Shown here in pieces: positions 1 to 8,655 of a stretch of 64,000 bases of DNA. Numbering within the stretch: position 1 is the first letter of the stretch; each line of letters begins with the position of its first letter. Position numbers and translations under genes: made by a program. The notes under the pieces are model-generated. The model ran no database searches. It was not told the origin of the DNA and worked only from the letters and a program-made list of their open reading frames with translations. The stretch is from an alpha proteobacterium SCGC AAA028-D10 (lineage in GTDB: Bacteria > Pseudomonadota > Alphaproteobacteria > Pelagibacterales > Pelagibacteraceae): NCBI GenBank assembly GCA_000510845.1, contig AZOF01000002.1:81421-145420 (forward strand), read 5' to 3'.

Positions 1-423
1 ACCACAAATGACATAACAGAAAATGGAAATTGTATTATTGTTTACCCAAAAAAAATGCGATGTTTATACGAAGAGGAAGATAAAGAGATTGTTGTGAATG
101 ATGATTATTTATTCCTAATAAATAGGAGAGAAAACAAGAATTATAACTATAATATCAAAGACACTCCTTTAGGAGTTATGTTAGACAAAGAAAATATTAT
201 AGAAAAATTATCAAAAGTAGAAAAATTTAACAAAATAGATAAAAATATAATTGCAATTATTGATCTAAACTCTCAAGAAAGTATTGAGATCTATTTTAAC
301 TCTAAAGAAATGAATATTGTAGGATGGAAAATAAAAAATTATGACAAATCTAGTCTAGAATTCTTAATGAAAAATATCTCAACAAACATTAATACGAACG
401 AAAAATTTGAAACTCCTAAATAA
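1..423 (+). CDS. lolA: LolA-like outer-membrane lipoprotein carrier, C-terminal part
   Basis: The reading frame is open from the first base of the window, so this is the last 140 residues of a longer protein; an internal ATG at base 55 is probably not the start. The visible part begins with a GNCIIVYPKKMRC-type strand, followed by an EIVVNDDYLFL strand and a helix with TPLGVML. This strand order resembles the LolA/LolB fold, which carries lipoproteins through the periplasm to the outer membrane. The signal peptide would lie off the left edge. It converges on the acetyltransferase gene 4 bases away. The family call rests on motif resemblance only; a conserved hypothetical protein is the alternative. 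Confidence 0.6.
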   Translation, partial: TTNDITENGNCIIVYPKKMRCLYEEEDKEIVVNDDYLFLINRRENKNYNYNIKDTPLGVMLDKENIIEKLSKVEKFNKIDKNIIAIIDLNSQESIEIYFNSKEMNIVGWKIKNYDKSSLEFLMKNISTNINTNEKFETPK

Positions 424-427
424 AAAA

Positions 428-946
428 TTATAAGTTTTCTGGATTGAAAAATATTTTTTCTGTTTTAAAAACTTTCATACCTCTTGCAAGATAATTTTTT
501 AAGGCATTAGGATGATCAAGCGTGCATGTATGAACCCAAACTTTATTAATCTTCTGGTTAAAAGAAGTTAATATTGCATCAGTTAACAAATGCCCGCCAA
601 TTCCTTTTCCATAAAATTCTTTAAATATTCCAAAATAAGGTATCTCCATTGAGGGGACTTTTGGGTCATAAAGTAACTCATAATATCCTGCTAAATTATT
701 ATTTTGTTTTAAAATATATAATTTAAAAAAGTCATTACTGATATAATCCAACCAATCTTGATCACTCCACTTTAGTCTGTCTCTCCAAAAAAAATCTCTT
801 CCTACCTCTTTGTAAAGAAATTTACAAAAATCTATTGTTGGTTTTTTTTCTAAAACAACTTCTAGATTTTTTTCTTTACAATTTGATTCTGTTAAATCGC
901 TCCTTGAAAGAAGATGTAGATAAAATCTATCTATGGATCTTTCCAT
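428..946 (-). CDS. GNAT-family N-acetyltransferase
   Basis: A 172-residue protein with a GCN5-related acetyltransferase core. The acetyl-CoA binding signature is the FYGKGIGGHLL stretch (Q/R-x-x-G-x-G type), preceded by a beta strand with NLAGYYEL and followed by the VWVHTCTLDHPNALKNY region typical of motif B. The substrate cannot be read from the sequence. It is the last gene of the minus-strand run that starts at hisB, with 1 base between it and the HIT gene, so it is probably co-transcribed with the histidine genes. No signal peptide or membrane segment is visible, so it is cytoplasmic. Confidence 0.8.
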   Translation of the reverse strand: MERSIDRFYLHLLSRSDLTESNCKEKNLEVVLEKKPTIDFCKFLYKEVGRDFFWRDRLKWSDQDWLDYISNDFFKLYILKQNNNLAGYYELLYDPKVPSMEIPYFGIFKEFYGKGIGGHLLTDAILTSFNQKINKVWVHTCTLDHPNALKNYLARGMKVFKTEKIFFNPENL

Positions 947-947
947 A

Positions 948-1304
948 TTACTTATGGATCATTCTTCCTAATTTTTCTCCGCCAAAGATATGAAAGTGCA
1001 AGTGGGGAACCTCTTGACCGCCATCTATTCCATTATTTCCTAAGTACCTATATCCAGAAGAAGACACGCCTAGAATGCTGGCAACTTTGCCCAAAGCTCT
1101 AATTAGGCCCTCAATTTCTTCACTTTTAGCATTAGCTGCAAAATCGTTCATATCTACATAAGCGCCCTTTGGGATTACCAAAACATGAACCTTTGCTTGA
1201 GGATTAATATCTTTAAATGCCAAAGTAAACTTGTCTTCGTAAATTTTATCACAAGGAATTTCCCCTCTTAAAATTTTGGCAAATATATTATTTTTATCGT
1301 ACAT
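948..1304 (-). CDS. hinT: HIT-family (HinT-like) nucleotide-binding hydrolase
   Basis: A 118-residue single-domain histidine-triad protein. The signature HLHFHIFGG near the C-terminus supplies the three histidines (H101, H103, H105). The N-terminus NIFAKILRGEIPCDKIYED is the usual start of HinT proteins. The family hydrolyses purine nucleoside phosphoramidates in the cytoplasm. The start overlaps the end of hisE by 11 bases, a translational-coupling arrangement. The placement after hisE matches alphaproteobacterial gene order. The gene is full length and nothing is missing. Confidence 0.9.
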   Translation of the reverse strand: MYDKNNIFAKILRGEIPCDKIYEDKFTLAFKDINPQAKVHVLVIPKGAYVDMNDFAANAKSEEIEGLIRALGKVASILGVSSSGYRYLGNNGIDGGQEVPHLHFHIFGGEKLGRMIHK

Positions 1305-1620
1305 TTTTTTTTCTACTTCTCTTCTCTTGAATTCCTGAAATTTTTTGTCTTCTCTTTAACTCTTTCATAATTAAAGCTATTGAAATTTTTTTAAACTCTA
1401 GAAGAACTAAGAAATGATATAATAGATCTGAAGCTTCGTGAATTATATTTTTTTTATTAGAATATTTAGATGAAGTCGCAAGTTCTCTTGCTTCTTCCAT
1501 AAATTTTTTTATACAAAAATTCTTTCCTTTTTTAAAAAGACTTGCCGTATATGAAATGTTTGGATTTTTATTCTTTTGTTTCTTTATCTTTTTTGTAAGC
1601 TGTTCTAAATTTTTAAACAT
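1294..1620 (-). CDS. hisE: Phosphoribosyl-ATP pyrophosphatase
   Basis: A 108-residue all-alpha protein of the MazG-like superfamily that hydrolyses PRATP to PRAMP in the second step of histidine synthesis. The supporting features are a KFMEEARELA helix, followed by an IIHEASDLLYHFLVLL helix carrying the acidic metal-binding residues, and the normal HisE length. HisI is not fused here and is not in the window. It follows hisF by 2 bases in the same transcript. The tail is unusually basic (KRRQKISGIQEKRSRKK), which is common in AT-rich genomes. Confidence 0.88.
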   Translation of the reverse strand: MFKNLEQLTKKIKKQKNKNPNISYTASLFKKGKNFCIKKFMEEARELATSSKYSNKKNIIHEASDLLYHFLVLLEFKKISIALIMKELKRRQKISGIQEKRSRKKNVR

Positions 1621-1622
1621 AG

Positions 1623-2381
1623 TTAAATTCTTATTGGTATTCCCTTTTTAATTAAATAGTTTTTTGCATCCATTATTGAATATTCGCCATAATGAAAGAT
1701 TGAAGCTGCTAAAACCGCACTAGCTAAACCTATATTAAAACCTTCATATAAATGATCGAGATTACCGACTCCTCCTGATGCTATCACTGGTATAGACACT
1801 AAGCTTGAAATAGCCTTTGTTAACTCAATATCATAACCCGTTTTTGTCCCGTCTTTATCCATAGATGTAAGAAGAATTTCTCCAGCACCATTTTTTTCGG
1901 CAATTTTAGCATATTCAATAGCATCAATGCCTGTAGAATTTCTTCCTCCATGAGTAAATATTTCCCATTTATTATTTCCTATTTTTTTTGCATCTATTGC
2001 AATTACTATACATTGAGATCCAAATCTAATTGCGCTCTCTTTAATAAAATTATGATTTTTTACTGCCGCAGTATTAATTGAAACTTTATCTGCGCCTGCG
2101 AGTAAAAGACTTTTAATATCTTCGATGCTACTAATGCCACCGCCAACAGTTAGAGGAACAAAACAACTTTTTGCTGTTTCGCTTACCTTGTCTAATAAAA
2201 TTTTTCTATTTTCGCTTGATGCGGTGATATCTAAAAAACATATTTCATCAGCACCGCCTTTATCATATATTTTTGCCTGCTCTACTGGATCGCCAGCATC
2301 TTTTAGATTTACAAAATTGATACCTTTTACAACTCTGCCATCTTTAACATCAAGACAAGGTATAATTCTTTTTTTAAGCAT
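1623..2381 (-). CDS. hisF: Imidazole glycerol phosphate synthase, cyclase subunit
   Basis: A 252-residue (beta/alpha)8 barrel that joins HisH to turn PRFAR plus ammonia into imidazole-glycerol phosphate and AICAR. The start [20 protein letters not shown] places catalytic Asp at residue 11. Phosphate-binding loops with GGGISS and ASGGVGN are present, and the second catalytic Asp lies in the VIAIDAKK strand. The AICAR product feeds PurH, which is also encoded in this window. It sits between hisA and hisE in the his operon with 5- and 2-base gaps. Confidence 0.96.
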   Translation of the reverse strand: MLKKRIIPCLDVKDGRVVKGINFVNLKDAGDPVEQAKIYDKGGADEICFLDITASSENRKILLDKVSETAKSCFVPLTVGGGISSIEDIKSLLLAGADKVSINTAAVKNHNFIKESAIRFGSQCIVIAIDAKKIGNNKWEIFTHGGRNSTGIDAIEYAKIAEKNGAGEILLTSMDKDGTKTGYDIELTKAISSLVSIPVIASGGVGNLDHLYEGFNIGLASAVLAASIFHYGEYSIMDAKNYLIKKGIPIRI

Positions 2382-2386
2382 TTTTT

Positions 2387-3100
2387 TTAAACAAATTTTT
2401 TAAGTTCATTTAGAGAAATAGATTTATCATAAATAGCCTTACCAATAATAACTCCATAAAATAACTCGGCTTTATGTAATTTTCTTATATCTTTTATGTC
2501 TGAAACTCCGCCAGAAACGACTAATGGAATATTAACTTTTGTGACTATTTTTTTTAGCTGAGAAAAATTAACCCCAGTCTTTGTTCCGTCTCTATTTATG
2601 TCTGTATAAATAATTCTAGAAACCCCAAAGTCTTCTAACTTTTTTGAAAAATGCATAAGTTTTATTTTTGTTTGCTTGACCCAACCTTTAATAGCTAAAA
2701 AATTATTTCTAACATCTAAAGCAACAGCTATTCTTCCTGGAAATAAATCACATGCTTTCTTTAGAATCTTTGGGTTTTGTATAGCCATAGTTCCAACAAC
2801 TACCGTTGAAACTCCATTTTTAATCCAAAAAGATATTTGTTTTAGAGTTCTGATTCCTCCTCCTAATTGCACTTTTAAATCAGTGTTTTTAATGATTTTT
2901 ATTATAACTTTTTTATTCTTAGATCTTCCTTTTAAAGCACCATCAAGATCTACGAGGTGCAGATCTGTAAAACCTTTTTTTTTAAATTGAAGCGCCTGAT
3001 TATATGGAGAGGAATTAAATATAGTCGTTTTATTAAAATCTCCTTTATAAAGTCTTACACATTTTCCATCTTTTAAATCTATTGCTGGGAATATTATCAT
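2387..3100 (-). CDS. hisA: ProFAR isomerase (histidine biosynthesis)
   Basis: A TIM-barrel isomerase homologous to HisF, catalysing the Amadori rearrangement of ProFAR to PRFAR. The start [17 protein letters not shown] with Asp8 is the family N-terminus. A frame-open extension of four codons beginning with TTG exists upstream, but the ATG that overlaps the hisH stop codon by one base (TAATG) fits both the family length and coupling. GGGIRT and VSGGVSD phosphate-binding loops are visible. It lies between hisH and hisF. Confidence 0.95.
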   Translation of the reverse strand: MIIFPAIDLKDGKCVRLYKGDFNKTTIFNSSPYNQALQFKKKGFTDLHLVDLDGALKGRSKNKKVIIKIIKNTDLKVQLGGGIRTLKQISFWIKNGVSTVVVGTMAIQNPKILKKACDLFPGRIAVALDVRNNFLAIKGWVKQTKIKLMHFSKKLEDFGVSRIIYTDINRDGTKTGVNFSQLKKIVTKVNIPLVVSGGVSDIKDIRKLHKAELFYGVIIGKAIYDKSISLNELKKFV

Positions 3101-3741
3101 TATAAATTCCAATTCAAAAAGTTAGACAATAACTTAATCCCATTTTCCTGACTCTTTTCAGGGTGAAATTGGGTGCCAAAAATATTTTCTTTTAAAAGAG
3201 CGACTACTACTGGTTCTTCATAATCCGTTTTACAAATAACATCATTAATATTTTCTGCTTCAAATGCATAACTGTGAACAAAATAAAAATGGGATAAGTT
3301 CTTAATATCTAAAAATAAATCATTTTTTTTAACAACGCTAACTTCATTCCATCCCATATGAGGTAATTTTAAATCTTTATTATTAAGTTTTATTTTTTTT
3401 ACAGCGCCTTTAATCCAGCCAAATCCTTTAGTAACCTCTTCTTCAAATCCTTGATCTGAAAAAAGCTGCATACCAACACAAATTCCAAAAATCGGTTTTT
3501 TTTTAATTAAGACAAATTCATTAATAGAATCCCATAATCCAGATATATTTTTTAATCCTAAAGCACACTGTCTATAAGAGCCTTGACCGGGCAATATAAT
3601 CTTGTCTGAATCTAAAATATCTTTAGGCTTGTTGGATATTCTTATATTTATTTTTTTATTAACTTTTGTAGCTGCGACTTCTAAGGCTTTTGAAACGGAA
3701 TTGAGATTCCCCGTTCCATAATCAACTATTGATACATACAT
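3100..3741 (-). CDS. hisH: Imidazole glycerol phosphate synthase, glutaminase subunit
   Basis: A 213-residue class I glutamine amidotransferase that supplies ammonia to HisF. The nucleophile is Cys88 in FGICVGMQL, and the His193/Glu195 pair lies in FHPEKS. The N-terminal IVDYGTGNL and the oxyanion loop PGQGSY are standard. It is full length. It follows hisB by 11 bases, and its stop overlaps the hisA start by one base. Histidine-operon attenuation was looked for upstream of hisB and no leader peptide was seen. Confidence 0.95.
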   Translation of the reverse strand: MYVSIVDYGTGNLNSVSKALEVAATKVNKKINIRISNKPKDILDSDKIILPGQGSYRQCALGLKNISGLWDSINEFVLIKKKPIFGICVGMQLFSDQGFEEEVTKGFGWIKGAVKKIKLNNKDLKLPHMGWNEVSVVKKNDLFLDIKNLSHFYFVHSYAFEAENINDVICKTDYEEPVVVALLKENIFGTQFHPEKSQENGIKLLSNFLNWNL

Positions 3742-3752
3742 TTAAAAAATCT

Positions 3753-4340
3753 TTAAAGTATTCCTTTAGTGGAAGGCAAAGAATCTCCTGCTCTTGCATC
3801 TTTTTCTAATGCAAGACGTAAAGCTCTCGCCAATCCTTTAAAACAAGATTCAATAATGTGGTGACTATTATCACCATAAATATTTTCTATGTGCAAAGTA
3901 ATACCAGCGCTTTGTGAAAAGGCCTGGAACCATTCTTTAAATAGTTCAGTATCCATTTCTCCAAGCTTTTCTACTTTTAATTTTACATTCCAAACTAGGT
4001 AAGGTCTGTTTGATATATCAAGCGAAACTCTGCTTAATGTTTCATCCATTGGAATATAAGCATGCGCATATCTTTTAATGCCCTTTTTATCTCCCAAAGC
4101 TTTAGCAATAGCTTCGCCTATAACAATTCCTGAGTCTTCCGTTGTGTGGTGGAGATCAATGTGTAAATCACCTTTTGCTTTCAAATTTATATCTACCAAA
4201 GAGTGTTTTGATAGCTGTTCAAGCATGTGATTTAAAAAACCAATTCCTGTATCTATATTATAAACGCCTTTGCCATCTAAATTTACTTCTGCCTCTATAG
4301 ATGTTTCTTTGGTTTTTCTATTAACTTTTGCGATCCTCAT
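3753..4340 (-). CDS. hisB: Imidazoleglycerol-phosphate dehydratase
   Basis: A 195-residue monofunctional IGP dehydratase, without the N-terminal phosphatase domain found in enterobacteria. The manganese-binding histidine motifs are [30 protein letters not shown] and the repeated-half copy [18 protein letters not shown]. It is the first gene of the minus-strand his run hisB-hisH-hisA-hisF-hisE, so the promoter should lie in the roughly 75 AT-rich bases upstream. No clear operator was seen there. Confidence 0.96.
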   Translation of the reverse strand: MRIAKVNRKTKETSIEAEVNLDGKGVYNIDTGIGFLNHMLEQLSKHSLVDINLKAKGDLHIDLHHTTEDSGIVIGEAIAKALGDKKGIKRYAHAYIPMDETLSRVSLDISNRPYLVWNVKLKVEKLGEMDTELFKEWFQAFSQSAGITLHIENIYGDNSHHIIESCFKGLARALRLALEKDARAGDSLPSTKGIL

Positions 4341-4414
4341 ATGAATTAATAATCTATATATAGAAAAACTAACGTTATCAATAAATTAGCTTTAATAGTT
4401 AAATAAATACTATT

Positions 4415-4867
4415 CTATAATCTTTTTTTTAATCTTAATAAAAAAGCTCCTGATCCACCTAAATTTTGATCTGGCTCTTCCATAGAATTAATAATATCTG
4501 AAAAATTATCTTTGATAAAATTTGGAATTGCATATTTTAGTAAGCTTAAATCTTCTGACAAATAAGGATTCTCCTTAACCTTAGATCTTAAGCCTTTGCC
4601 TGTAATGATTAAAATATTTCTTAAATCTTTCTGGTAACAATTTTCTATAATGCCTCTTATCTTCTCAAAAGATTCTTGCAATGAGTAACCGTGTAAATCT
4701 ATTTTAAAATCAATATGATCTTGCTTTTTATTTCCTTTTACAGATTTTTTAGATATTTCGCCTTTATCACCATCTAAAAATTTCTGATTTTTAAAATCTT
4801 CCCAAGCTTTTATATCTTCTACGTTTGTAGGATTTTTATTATTCTTTGACATGCACATCCTGTGCAA
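4415..4867 (-). CDS. Smr-domain protein
   Basis: A 150-residue protein with a C-terminal Smr domain: the IDLHGYSLQESFEKI motif at its start and the ILIITGKGLRSK motif that follows. Small stand-alone Smr proteins of alphaproteobacteria are proposed nucleases or nucleic-acid binders; the function is not established. Three in-frame ATGs lie at the start (MHRMCMSKNN). The third, giving MSKNNKNP, is also plausible. All of them overlap the end of the Tim44-like gene, which suggests coupled translation. The N-terminal third is low complexity and lysine rich. Confidence 0.85.
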   Translation of the reverse strand: MHRMCMSKNNKNPTNVEDIKAWEDFKNQKFLDGDKGEISKKSVKGNKKQDHIDFKIDLHGYSLQESFEKIRGIIENCYQKDLRNILIITGKGLRSKVKENPYLSEDLSLLKYAIPNFIKDNFSDIINSMEEPDQNLGGSGAFLLRLKKRL

Positions 4868-5453
4868 TTTCAGTTAAACTCCAAGTAGGGTCATCAGAAT
4901 TTAGATCTCTTGAAAAGCTCCAAACATCATTAACCGTTTGAATCTCCTCGGGACTGCCCTCAATAATATTGTTATTAGCATCTTTAGTGCAGGATATAAT
5001 CTCGCTCACAAATCTAGTTTTGACAGTATAAAAACTATCTTTCTTATCTACATTCTCTATTTTTGCTTTTTTAATTCCTATAAAAGTAAATTGATTAACA
5101 TATTTTTTATTTTTTCTTTCATCAAGAACACCGACAAAGCTTTTATAAACTTCTGGTGATGTTAAATCTTTTAAAGTTTTTTTGTCTGCAGCTGCAAATG
5201 CGTTCACAATCATTTCATAGGCTGCTTGAGCGCCTTTTAAAAAAGTCTCTTCTTTAAATTCTTTTAAATTAATATTTTCTTGGCTTCTAGATGGGTTAAC
5301 ATCCTCAAACTGGGCATCAACTACAACTGATTTCTTTGCTCTAACAGGACCATCTTCAGCTCCTTTACCAAGAACATTCCTAAGTCTTAAAATAATTATA
5401 CCCGCCACTATGGCAAGCAATACAATATCTATATAGCCAAAATTGTCATTCAT
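4839..5453 (-). CDS. Tim44-like domain protein
   Basis: A 204-residue protein with one N-terminal membrane helix (YIDIVLLAIVAGIIILRLR), a short linker with GKGAEDGPVR, and a C-terminal Tim44-like domain of about 140 residues that begins near FLKGAQAAYEMIVNAFA. The mitochondrial relative anchors the import motor. The bacterial protein (TimA type) sits in the inner membrane with its domain in the cytoplasm, and its role is unclear. It is divergent from secB and overlaps the Smr gene, the usual alphaproteobacterial neighbourhood, although the MltA gene often found between them is absent. Confidence 0.85.
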   Translation of the reverse strand: MNDNFGYIDIVLLAIVAGIIILRLRNVLGKGAEDGPVRAKKSVVVDAQFEDVNPSRSQENINLKEFKEETFLKGAQAAYEMIVNAFAAADKKTLKDLTSPEVYKSFVGVLDERKNKKYVNQFTFIGIKKAKIENVDKKDSFYTVKTRFVSEIISCTKDANNNIIEGSPEEIQTVNDVWSFSRDLNSDDPTWSLTEIAQDVHVKE

Positions 5454-5569
5454 TTAAGGGTATTTTAGATTAAATAGTTAAAAATTAATACATCTAAATT
5501 TAGATCGAATTAAATGATATTTAATATAAAAAAATATATTTAAATATTACAAAAATTCATATTTTTAAA

Positions 5570-6028
5570 ATGAAAGAAAAAAATAAAGAAAGTTCTAGAT
5601 ATCAAATCATAGCAAACTACGTAAAAGATTTGTCTTTTGAAATTCCATCTCCAGACTGCTTTGTAGATGCAGCTCAAAATCTTGGTAAATATGAGACAAA
5701 GGTTGATATTTCTAACAAACCTCTAAAAAATGGGATGCTAGAACTAAATTTAAAACTTATTTTTGAGGCACCAAAAGAAGTGCTAAATAAAATTCACGCC
5801 GAAGCATGTCTTGCTGTAGTATTTAAAGTTACCGACACAGAATTAAAAGCAGAGGAAATTAAAAGAATTATTCTTGCAGAAATACCTGATTTATATGCAA
5901 AAAAACTAACAGATCTTATTACAGAATTATTTCAAAAATCAGGCTTTAAAGAATTTAAATTTAAGAAAGAAATTAACTTTGACGAACTATACAAACAACA
6001 GTCTGCTAATCTAACGCAAAAGCATTAG
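5570..6028 (+). CDS. secB: Protein-export chaperone SecB
   Basis: A 152-residue cytoplasmic chaperone that keeps preproteins unfolded for SecA. The family opening (IIANYVKDLSFEIPSP), the YETKVDIS strand, and a central CLAVVFKVTD segment match SecB. The last 20 residues are charged and lack the more acidic tail of enterobacterial SecB. It is transcribed divergently from the Tim44-like gene across about 115 AT-rich bases that must hold both promoters. Its end overlaps that of dnaQ by 23 bases in convergent orientation. Confidence 0.93.
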   Translation: MKEKNKESSRYQIIANYVKDLSFEIPSPDCFVDAAQNLGKYETKVDISNKPLKNGMLELNLKLIFEAPKEVLNKIHAEACLAVVFKVTDTELKAEEIKRIILAEIPDLYAKKLTDLITELFQKSGFKEFKFKKEINFDELYKQQSANLTQKH

Positions 6029-6677
6029 AAACATTTTTTTTTAAAAATTTCTTATATTCTTCCACTTGTTCTGGTAAAATTTTAACAATAATACCTTCTC
6101 TATTCTCATTGCTCATCTTCATCTTTTCATTAAAAGTTTTATCATTAGACATTAGATCAAGCGTTAATTCCTTTTTATCAATTAATTCGATGTAAACTTT
6201 TGAGAGTAAATGACAGTCCAAAAGTGCAGAATGCTTTTCTCTAGCCTCAATACTAATTTTAAATCTCTTACACAGGGCGTCTAAGCTATTCCCAACACCT
6301 GGAAACTTAAATCTAGCTATCTGCAATGTGTCTAAAATATCAGATTTTAGAATTGGTTTTATATTTAGTCTTCTTAATTCATTATTTAAGAATCCAAGAT
6401 CAAAATCTGCATTGTGAATAATAAGTTTTTTATCTTTAATAAAATTAAGGAAATCTTTAGCAACATCTTTAAACTTGGGTTTGTTTGATAAAAATTCATC
6501 AGAGTAGCCATGGACACTAAAAGCGTCTGCTGAGACCTTAGTCTCGGGATTTAAAAAAGTATGAAAAATATTTTTTGTTGGGATGTGATTGCTTAATTCC
6601 ACGCAAGCAATTTCTACGATTCTATCTTTCTCTGCTGACAGCCCCGTTGTCTCTGTATCTAAAATAACTTCAATCAT
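6006..6677 (-). CDS. dnaQ: DNA polymerase III epsilon subunit (proofreading exonuclease)
   Basis: A 223-residue DEDDh 3'-5' exonuclease. Exo I is VILDTETTGL (Asp7, Glu9). Exo II lies around IIHNADFDLGFLNNEL. Exo III is EKHSALLDCHLLSKVY with the catalytic His and Asp. The C-terminal 40 residues are the expected tether to the alpha subunit. Its start overlaps the end of coaE by one base, in the minus-strand transcript maf-aroE-coaE-dnaQ. This order beside the origin is conserved in alphaproteobacteria. Confidence 0.95.
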   Translation of the reverse strand: MIEVILDTETTGLSAEKDRIVEIACVELSNHIPTKNIFHTFLNPETKVSADAFSVHGYSDEFLSNKPKFKDVAKDFLNFIKDKKLIIHNADFDLGFLNNELRRLNIKPILKSDILDTLQIARFKFPGVGNSLDALCKRFKISIEAREKHSALLDCHLLSKVYIELIDKKELTLDLMSNDKTFNEKMKMSNENREGIIVKILPEQVEEYKKFLKKNVSNAFALD

Positions 6678-7258
6678 TAATTTAAAAGAATCTTATCAAT
6701 AATTTTTTTTACCTGCAATTTAACTTTATTTTTGGAACTGTTATAAATTATAAAATCTGCATAGTTTTCTTTGATCTTTTCGCTTGTCTGTTGTTTTTTT
6801 AATATATTTAAAAATTGTTTATCTAAATTTTTTCTTTTTTTAATTCTACTTAAAAAAGAACTAGATCCAGTTTTAACAAGAATAAAAATATCAACAAAAT
6901 CGAACATTTTATTTTCTACTAAAAGCGGAACATCTAAAACGACTAATTTATTTTTTTTAAATTTAGTTAGAAAAAGAGCTAATTTCTTTCTAACTGTTGG
7001 GTGAAGAATCTTGTTCAAAAATCTAAATTTATTTGGGTTTTTTTTAAGAGAAGCCCTAAGTTCCTCTTTGTTTATTTTGCTCTTATAAAGTTTTAACTTA
7101 AAAAATTTTGAAATTTTTTTATTAATAATCTTATTATTCTTATAAATATTAGCAACTTCATTATCTGCTGAAAAAATATTAAAACCTATTTCTCTAAAAA
7201 TATTTGCAACATAAGATTTGCCGCTTCCAACTGATCCTAAAATACCCACTCTAACCAT
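6677..7258 (-). CDS. coaE: Dephospho-CoA kinase
   Basis: A 193-residue P-loop kinase that phosphorylates the 3'-hydroxyl of dephospho-CoA, the last step of CoA synthesis. Walker A is GSVGSGKS at residues 8-15. A FSADNEVANIY segment (substrate-binding Asp) and LVVLDVPLLVENKMFD (Walker-B-like) follow in the expected order. It is rich in lysine and asparagine, reflecting base composition. It overlaps aroE by 8 bases and dnaQ by 1 base. Confidence 0.94.
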   Translation of the reverse strand: MVRVGILGSVGSGKSYVANIFREIGFNIFSADNEVANIYKNNKIINKKISKFFKLKLYKSKINKEELRASLKKNPNKFRFLNKILHPTVRKKLALFLTKFKKNKLVVLDVPLLVENKMFDFVDIFILVKTGSSSFLSRIKKRKNLDKQFLNILKKQQTSEKIKENYADFIIYNSSKNKVKLQVKKIIDKILLN

Positions 7259-8078
7259 TAATTTTTTTTCTAAGTTTTTTATAAATATCTTTTGTTATCT
7301 TTGGGTTTTTCTTATTCCAAATATAAAATGCTTTCTGCGCTTGATAAATAAACATATCCAGTCCTGTGAAAGTTTTGTGGCCATTCTTTCTTGCATCCTT
7401 TAAAAACCCTGTATTCTCTGGGTTATAAACAATATCAACCACATTAATTTTTTTGTCAAAAATACTAAAATCAAATTTTAAATCCTTCTGGCCAAGCATA
7501 CCAAGGCTTGTAACATTAATTAAAATTTGGGCATTTCTAAAAAATTTGTAGCGATCATCCCATTTAATTGGATAAATAATTTTTTTAAATTTCTTTTTAA
7601 AAGTTTTTAGCTTCGAAAATGTCCTATTAGTTATATATATTTTTTTTACTCCCTTTTGGATTAAAGCAAGAATAATGGAAGAAGTTACGCCTCCAGCTCC
7701 AATAATGCCTGCTACTTTAATTTTATTCGTAACTTTTTTTATTACGCCATAAGAAAAACCATAAACATCCGTATTGTCTCCAACTAATTTTTTTTTGTTT
7801 AAGTAAACGGTATTCACTGATGAGGTTTTTAATGCGTCACCCTTTAAAACATCTAAATGCCTAATGATGCTATTTTTAAAAGGAATAGTCACATTAATAC
7901 CCTCTATCTCCTTTTTTCTAACTTTAGTTAAAATTTTTTTTATTTCTCCTTGAGTTGTTTTTAATTTTTTGTATTCACAATTAATTTTATTTTTATGAAA
8001 CCAATAATTATGCAACAAAGGAGATAATGAATGTTTAATGGGATTTCCAATAACTAAAAAGTTTTTTTTATTTTTCAT
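7251..8078 (-). CDS. aroE: Shikimate dehydrogenase
   Basis: A 275-residue NADPH-dependent enzyme reducing 3-dehydroshikimate to shikimate in aromatic amino acid synthesis. The substrate domain begins VIGNPIKHSLSPLLHN. The catalytic Lys lies in NVTIPFKNSI and the Asp in GDNTDVYGF. The dinucleotide-binding loop is AGIIGAGGVTSSI. The C-terminal YQAQKAFYIW helix is typical. It overlaps both neighbours (maf by 11, coaE by 8), a sign of a single tightly packed operon. Confidence 0.95.
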   Translation of the reverse strand: MKNKKNFLVIGNPIKHSLSPLLHNYWFHKNKINCEYKKLKTTQGEIKKILTKVRKKEIEGINVTIPFKNSIIRHLDVLKGDALKTSSVNTVYLNKKKLVGDNTDVYGFSYGVIKKVTNKIKVAGIIGAGGVTSSIILALIQKGVKKIYITNRTFSKLKTFKKKFKKIIYPIKWDDRYKFFRNAQILINVTSLGMLGQKDLKFDFSIFDKKINVVDIVYNPENTGFLKDARKNGHKTFTGLDMFIYQAQKAFYIWNKKNPKITKDIYKKLRKKING

Positions 8079-8655
8079 TTAATTTATAATAGTTAATTAA
8101 TTGTTTAATTGGCATTCCCATCACAGAATATTCGTCTCCTTTTATTTCTTCAAATAAATCTTTACCCGTTCCTTCTATTTGATAAACGCCATATTTCTTA
8201 ATTGTCTCAAGTCCCACTTTTGCTAAATAGTCTTTAATAAAACTGTCTGTTAACCGTTTCATCTTTAAAACAACCTGTTCGGTGTGCATCCAAATAGTCG
8301 AGCCATTTTTACTCAAACAAATAGAGCTAAACAAAGAATGTTCTTTGCCATTTAGTCTTTTCATCAAGCTAGATGCTAATTCCATATTTTCTGGCTTATT
8401 GAATATATTGCCCTCTAAATCCAAAACTTGATCTGCCCCGAGAACATCCTGGTTATAAATTTTGCTGCTTATTTTTTTTGCTTTTGTCTCCGCAAGAGCT
8501 CTTGAAATATCAAATGAACTAAATTTTTCTGCTAATAAAGAATTTTTTATTTCGTCCTCATCTACATTGGCCACTTCTACTTTAACATTAAAACCAAAAT
8601 CATTTAATATTTTTAGCCTTATCCCGCTTGCGGATGCTAAAATTATATTTCTCAT
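8068..8655 (-). CDS. maf: Maf-family nucleotide pyrophosphatase
   Basis: A 195-residue Maf protein, a pyrophosphatase of modified or canonical nucleotides that acts as a house-cleaning enzyme. The N-terminal ILASASGIRLKILNDFGF and the DVLGADQVLDLEG and EIKGDEYSVMGMPI motifs are the family landmarks. Asp in GADQV is the likely catalytic base. It starts one base from the end of the ppsR gene. It is oriC-proximal on the minus strand, matching maf positions in other alphaproteobacteria. Confidence 0.93.
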   Translation of the reverse strand: MRNIILASASGIRLKILNDFGFNVKVEVANVDEDEIKNSLLAEKFSSFDISRALAETKAKKISSKIYNQDVLGADQVLDLEGNIFNKPENMELASSLMKRLNGKEHSLFSSICLSKNGSTIWMHTEQVVLKMKRLTDSFIKDYLAKVGLETIKKYGVYQIEGTGKDLFEEIKGDEYSVMGMPIKQLINYYKLNEK